From Chloroflexota bacterium (GTDB lineage: Bacteria; Chloroflexota; UBA6077), in contig JAJYNT010000380.1 of the NCBI GenBank assembly GCA_021786215.1, forward strand, positions 1 through 9,540: a DNA stretch of 9,540 bases, given 5' to 3'. Below, one piece after another: positions 6,540 to 9,540 of this stretch; the first letter of the stretch is position 1, and each line of letters opens with the position of its first letter. The notes beneath the pieces are model-generated. The model made no database searches and had not been told where the DNA came from. It saw only the letters and a program-made list of their open reading frames with translations. The translations under genes were made by a program, and so were the position numbers.

Positions 6540-7790
6540 ATGAGTGATTTTCCCAGATTCCCGATACCAGACGTGGCGTTGGTGCGGCGTCACTTCACGA
6601 CCGACCACGTCGAGGATGTTGCCGGAGAGGTTCGCAAGGAATTGGCACGGGTGGGGCTGGCAAGTCGAGTGAAGCCCGGGCAGCGGATAGCCCTGACGGC
6701 TGGCAGCCGGGGTGTGACCAACATCGCCGTGATCCTGGGCACCATCGTCGAGGAGCTGAAGAAACTGGATGCCAAGCCCTTCGTTGTGCCTGCCATGGGG
6801 AGCCACGGTGGGGCCACGGCTGAGGGACAGGTGGAACTGATCGCCGAGTACGGGATCACCGAGGAAGCCCTGGGAGTCCCGATCCTCTCCTCCATGGAGA
6901 CGGTGATCCTGGGCGAAACCTGTTACGGGGCCAAGGTTCACATGGACAAGAACGCCTACAATGCCGATGGGGTCATCGTGGTCGGCCGGATCAAGAATCA
7001 CACCTCGTTTAGAGCTCCCATCGAGAGTGGCCTCTGCAAGATGATGGCTATCGGACTGGGAAAGCAGAAGGGGGCCGAATCGATCCACGACCATGGCTTG
7101 CCCCGGAACATCCCCGAGGCCGCCAAGGTCTTCCTGTCCACCGGGAAGATCCTTCTGGGGGTGGGCACGGTGGAGAATGCCTACCACCAGACCTTCAAGA
7201 TCGTGGCGACACCGCCGGAGAAGATCCCCGAGACCGACATGGAGTACCTGAAGATCGCCAATAAGATGTTGCCCCGGATCCCCTTCGATGCCGCCGACGT
7301 GGTTGTGGTCGATTGGATCGGCAAGAACATCTCCGGTACCGGCATGGACATGAATGTTATGGGGATGTGGCGCCGGACAGGCGAAGCCCCCTATCCGCCC
7401 ATCTTCACTCGGATCGTGGTACTGAATGTACGGCCCGAGTCCCACGGAAACTGCGCCGGATTGGGGGCGGCCGACTTCACTACCCGCAAGCTGGTGAACC
7501 AGTGGGATGCTCAGAAGACCTACTGGAACATGCTCACAGGCAACTACCCCGAGGGGGCCAAGATCCCCATGACCTTAGACGACGATGTGGATGCGGTGGA
7601 GATCGCACTTCGATCCGCCAAGCCCGAGGGAGGGGTCTTCGAGTTGGTCCGGATCAAGGACACCATGAATCTGGACGAGTTCTACTGCACCGCGGGTCTG
7701 CTGGAGCAGTTGAAGGGTGACTCGGAGTACGAGCTGCTGAAGCCGCTGGCTCCCATGCCGCGTGATGCCGAGGGGAACCTCCTCTGGTAA
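6540..7790 (+). CDS. LarA-like (DUF2088) nickel-pincer family hydroxyacid isomerase
   Basis: The 416-aa protein belongs to the lactate racemase (LarA) superfamily, whose members use a nickel-pincer nucleotide to racemise or epimerise 2-hydroxy acids by hydride transfer. Matching elements are AGSRGVTNI (R57, in place of the LarA cofactor-site arginine), GSHGGATAEGQ (H89), GRIKNHTSF (K152, H154), GLCKMMAIGLGKQKGAESIHDHG (K167, H183, H185), and a C-terminal domain from about 250. Lengths and motif order fit, but the surroundings of the catalytic residues differ from true lactate racemase, so another substrate is likely; it resembles one of the uncharacterised LarA homologue groups. ATG 6540 follows GAGGAG (6529-6534) by five bases. 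The cofactor makers larB, larC and larE are not in this window. It is followed at 49 bp by the UxaA-like subunits, which suggests isomerisation feeding a lyase. Confidence 0.85.
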   Translation: MSDFPRFPIPDVALVRRHFTTDHVEDVAGEVRKELARVGLASRVKPGQRIALTAGSRGVTNIAVILGTIVEELKKLDAKPFVVPAMGSHGGATAEGQVELIAEYGITEEALGVPILSSMETVILGETCYGAKVHMDKNAYNADGVIVVGRIKNHTSFRAPIESGLCKMMAIGLGKQKGAESIHDHGLPRNIPEAAKVFLSTGKILLGVGTVENAYHQTFKIVATPPEKIPETDMEYLKIANKMLPRIPFDAADVVVVDWIGKNISGTGMDMNVMGMWRRTGEAPYPPIFTRIVVLNVRPESHGNCAGLGAADFTTRKLVNQWDAQKTYWNMLTGNYPEGAKIPMTLDDDVDAVEIALRSAKPEGGVFELVRIKDTMNLDEFYCTAGLLEQLKGDSEYELLKPLAPMPRDAEGNLLW

Positions 7791-7829
7791 ATGGCAGGAA
7801 AAGGGGGTTGATGGCAGAGGGTGCTCATC

Positions 7830-7837
7830 GGAGGTGA
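7830..7837 (+). promoter_or_regulatory. ribosome binding site fixing the start of the small subunit
   Basis: GGAGGTGA is a perfect 8-base anti-SD match ending two bases before ATG 7840 (five bases from GGAGG). It favours this ATG over the in-frame GTG at 7762, which lies inside the isomerase gene. Confidence 0.75.
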
Positions 7838-7839
7838 CG

Positions 7840-8130
7840 ATGGCCGAACATGCGATTGTGATAGATCCCAAAGACAGCGTAGGCGTGGCTCTGGTGGAGT
7901 TGGGACCTGGGCAACTCTGCAAGGTGAAGGTTGGCGAAAAACTGCAGACTGTGGAGATTCGAGAGAAGATCCCCTTTGGACACAAGTTTGCCCTTCGCCG
8001 GCTCGCCAGGGGTGAGCACATTTTGAAATACGGCGAGGTCATCGGCGAGGCCACGGAGGACATAGAGGCCGGCGCCTGGGTCCACATCCACAACCTCGTC
8101 AGCGAGCGGGGCAGGGGACGGACCGAATAG
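7840..8130 (+). CDS. UxaA-family small subunit (SAF domain; altronate dehydratase/SuyA-like)
   Basis: This 96-aa protein is a single SAF-type domain equal to the N-terminal domain of UxaA/GarD sugar-acid dehydratases, here a separate polypeptide. Family signatures are FGHKFAL (47-52, with H48 and K49), LKYGEVIGEATEDI (62-75) and the terminal VHIHNL (81-86, with H82 and H84). In characterised relatives this domain completes the active site formed with the C-terminal domain. It must therefore work with the next gene, whose start is 50 bases downstream. The split small plus large arrangement is seen in two-subunit altronate-type dehydratases and in (R)-sulfolactate sulfo-lyase SuyAB, so both dehydration and desulfonation are possible. 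The start is set by the perfect GGAGGTGA site. The C-terminal tail (SERGRGRTE) is basic and probably disordered. Confidence 0.9.
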   Translation: MAEHAIVIDPKDSVGVALVELGPGQLCKVKVGEKLQTVEIREKIPFGHKFALRRLARGEHILKYGEVIGEATEDIEAGAWVHIHNLVSERGRGRTE

Positions 8131-8150
8131 AAATGGGGCGGTAGCCACAT

Positions 8151-8174
8151 CCTCTTGGGCAAAGGGGAGGAGGT
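8151..8174 (+). promoter_or_regulatory. ribosome binding site of the large subunit with an abutting small hairpin
   Basis: GGAGGAGGT (8166-8174) lies seven bases before GTG 8181, measured from AGGAGG. CCTCTT (8151-8156) can pair with AAGGGG (8162-8167), placing a small stem directly against the ribosome binding site. This might tune the ratio of small to large subunit. Confidence 0.4.
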
Positions 8175-8180
8175 CTGAAA

Positions 8181-9383
8181 GTGAAGTTCTGGGGGTATCC
8201 TCGCCCGGATGGTCGGGTGGGGGTGCGCAACCTGGTGGCGGTCATCCCTTCCACCTATTGCGCCAACACTGTGGCCCGGAGGATCGCGGCCCAGGTGCAG
8301 GGTTCGGTGGCCCTTACCCATGATGTAGGGTGCAGCCAGATGGGGCTGGACCTGGAGATCACAGCCCGAACGCTGAAGAACCTCGGCAGACATCCCAACG
8401 TGGCTGCCGTCCTGGTGGTGGGGCTCGGCTGCGAGCGGCTGACCCCGGTGGAGTTGGCCGAGGGGATAGCCGTCTCGGGCAAAGACGTCGAGATGATCAC
8501 CATTCAGGGGAGTGGAGGGAGTCTGAGGGCGATTGAGGCCGGTGCCTCCTTAGTTCGCAAGCTCGCGCAGTCTGCCTCCGAGGTCGATCGGGAGCAGTTC
8601 GATCTGGGGCATCTGGCCGTAGCCACGGAGTGTGGTGGTACCGACGCCTTCTCCGGCCTCCTGGCGAACCCCGCGGTTGGGATTGCCGTGGATCGGTTGG
8701 TCGCAAACGGCGGCACAGCCATGTTCTCGGAGATCAACGAGCTGTTGGGCACCGAGCATCTACTGGCGGCCAGGGCGATCGACGAGGAGGTCAAGCAGCA
8801 GATCTACAAGGTGATCGGACTAAGCGAGTCGCGGCTGGCCTGGCAGAGTCAGAACGATCGGACGAAGGAGCGACTGGCGCTTATCTCCACGGGTAACTTC
8901 GAAGGGGGCGTTTCAACGCTGGTCGAGAAGGGGCTCGGGGGGATGAAGAAGTCGGGTAGCTCTCCCATAGTGGGCGTGCTGAAGTACGCCGAGCAGTACA
9001 GCAGGGCCGGCCTCCATCTGATGGACACGCCCGGCCACGATGCCCAATCCACCAACGGGATGGTTGCGGGCGGCTGCCAGATTGTCCTGTTCACGACGGG
9101 ACGTGGGACACCTACAGGCCACCCACTGGCGCCGGTGATCAAGATCACAGGCAATTCCCAATCCTATGGAAGAATGTCGGATAACATCGACATCGACGTG
9201 GGTGTTGTGCTGGAAGGCAGCGTCGGCCCGCGGGAAGCCGGGGAGGGGATCTTCCGGGAAATCCTTGCGGTGGCCGATGGAAAGCGCACCAAGGCCGAGC
9301 TGCTGGGGCACGACGAACTGATGTCGGTGTGGCACCCCTGGCCCGAGCATGAAGCGGCGTACGGTTGCGGGGAGTGGGGGTAG
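8181..9383 (+). CDS. UxaA/GarD-family large subunit (altronate/galactarate dehydratase or SuyB-like lyase)
   Basis: The 400-aa protein matches the catalytic C-terminal domain of the metal-dependent UxaA/GarD dehydratases. Visible signatures are GYPRPDGRVGVRN (5-17), VGCSQMGLD (49-57), GLGCE (81-85), ATECGGTDAFSGLLANPAVG (148-167), and FSEINELLGTEHLLAARA (182-199). After these come GNFEGGVSTLVEKGLGGMKKSG (238-259), LMDTPGHD (280-287), VLFTTGRGTPTGHPLAPVIKITGN (302-325) and MSDNIDIDVG (332-341). Such enzymes remove water from aldonic or aldaric acids to give 2-keto-3-deoxy acids; the SuyB branch removes sulfite from sulfolactate. The segment ISTGN (235-239) replaces the SPGN-type motif I recall from classical dehydratases, hinting at another substrate. 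GTG 8181 has a strong Shine-Dalgarno site seven bases upstream. It is the last gene of the cluster and needs the preceding SAF subunit. Confidence 0.9.
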   Translation: MKFWGYPRPDGRVGVRNLVAVIPSTYCANTVARRIAAQVQGSVALTHDVGCSQMGLDLEITARTLKNLGRHPNVAAVLVVGLGCERLTPVELAEGIAVSGKDVEMITIQGSGGSLRAIEAGASLVRKLAQSASEVDREQFDLGHLAVATECGGTDAFSGLLANPAVGIAVDRLVANGGTAMFSEINELLGTEHLLAARAIDEEVKQQIYKVIGLSESRLAWQSQNDRTKERLALISTGNFEGGVSTLVEKGLGGMKKSGSSPIVGVLKYAEQYSRAGLHLMDTPGHDAQSTNGMVAGGCQIVLFTTGRGTPTGHPLAPVIKITGNSQSYGRMSDNIDIDVGVVLEGSVGPREAGEGIFREILAVADGKRTKAELLGHDELMSVWHPWPEHEAAYGCGEWG

Positions 9384-9388
9384 GACCG

Positions 9389-9414
9389 GACGGGGAGACG
9401 GGCGACGGGGAGAC
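9389..9414. repeat. 11-bp tandem-type direct repeat
   Basis: GACGGGGAGAC occurs at 9389-9399 and 9404-9414, a 15-base period. The second copy is part of the left arm of the following hairpin. Confidence 0.6.
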
Positions 9415-9439
9415 AGAAGAGTCTCCCCGTCGCCCGTCT
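9396..9439 (+). terminator. hairpin with perfect 19-bp arms after the UxaA-like operon
   Basis: Bases 9396-9414 and 9421-9439 are perfectly complementary, with the 6-base loop AGAAGA (9415-9420). It starts 12 bases after the stop of the large-subunit gene, so it may end the operon transcript or protect its 3' end. There is no U-run, and the simple G/A composition with repeats looks like an intergenic repeat element, so the terminator role is uncertain. The structure itself is certain. Confidence 0.6.
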
Positions 9440-9475
9440 GGACTAGTGCTTCGACACAGTGAAGGTGATGGTTAC

Positions 9476-9540
9476 TGTCATGCTGAGCGAAGCGAAGCAT
9501 CTCCACATTCCGCCGAGGAGATCCTTCGCTATCGCTCAGG
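9476..9540. repeat. REP-like inverted repeat element, cut by the window end
   Basis: The left arm 9483-9503 and right arm 9518-9539 are inverted copies with one mismatch and one single-base bulge (20 of 22), around a 14-base loop (9504-9517). The outer TGTCATGCTGAG (9476-9487), the GCGAAGCGAAGC core and the terminal CTCAGG resemble a dispersed intergenic element I know from many bacterial genomes. The final bases of its right end should lie just past the window. It is non-coding. Confidence 0.65.

Noticed and set aside
6452..6547. 31-aa GTG frame whose TGA overlaps the isomerase start
   Set aside because: The purine-rich GGGAGG is only one base from the GTG, too close for initiation, and the peptide is unremarkable. 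A coupled leader peptide cannot be excluded but is not supported.
6417..7445. 342-codon minus-strand frame against the isomerase gene
   Set aside because: It is antisense to LarA-family coding sequence, with an aspartate/histidine/glycine-rich composition typical of shadow frames.
7762..7839. N-terminal extension of the small UxaA-like subunit to GTG 7762
   Set aside because: It would overlap the isomerase C-terminus, lacks a ribosome binding site, and ATG 7840 has a perfect GGAGGTGA site and gives the normal domain start.
9389..9540. CRISPR array or IS end at the right edge
   Set aside because: The repeats are two short direct copies and two unrelated hairpins; there are no regularly spaced repeats with unique spacers and no transposase gene.

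Overview
The window looks like chromosomal DNA of a fairly GC-rich bacterium with clear Shine-Dalgarno sites, several near-consensus sigma70-type promoters (TTGACA-N17-TAAGAT and TTGACA-N17-TACTTT) and frequent GTG/TTG starts. The histidine kinase style, the small excisionase-type HTH protein, the split UxaA-like dehydratase and a REP-like TGTCATGCTGAG element at the right edge are all things I associate with Chloroflexota, often thermophilic or uncultured. That assignment is an impression, not a proof. I see no phage, IS, CRISPR or RNA genes.

Left part (1-923): the 3' end of an unrecognised protein (1-282), then a minus-strand small MerR/excisionase-type HTH gene (440-649) with a TTG start set by a strong ribosome binding site. 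The 274-bp divergent spacer between it and nrdR holds a promoter for each gene. Each promoter has a perfect palindrome lying on its -35 box: CTTGCATGCAAG at 713-724, and a 19-bp one at 865-883.

Centre (924-4994): nrdR (regulator of ribonucleotide reductase genes) overlaps by one base a CPBP/CAAX-type membrane protease with intact catalytic motifs. Next is a large soluble GAF-GAF-PAS-PAS-HisKA-HATPase histidine kinase with no receiver partner in the window.

Right part (5143-9383): a plus-strand metabolic cluster. A class III (CaiB/BaiF) CoA-transferase is driven by its own TTGACA promoter. It is followed by a LarA-like (DUF2088, nickel-pincer family) isomerase, a 96-aa SAF-domain UxaA-like small subunit and a 400-aa UxaA/GarD-like large subunit. 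The last three genes sit 49-50 bp apart, each with a good Shine-Dalgarno site, and look like one operon. The simplest reading is catabolism of a 2-hydroxy acid: the isomerase epimerises the hydroxy carbon, and the two-subunit lyase dehydrates the product or, by analogy with SuyAB, removes a sulfonate. The CoA-transferase may activate the acid or its product. Substrates cannot be read from the sequence. The window ends in intergenic repeats: a hairpin with perfect 19-bp arms and most of a REP-like inverted repeat.
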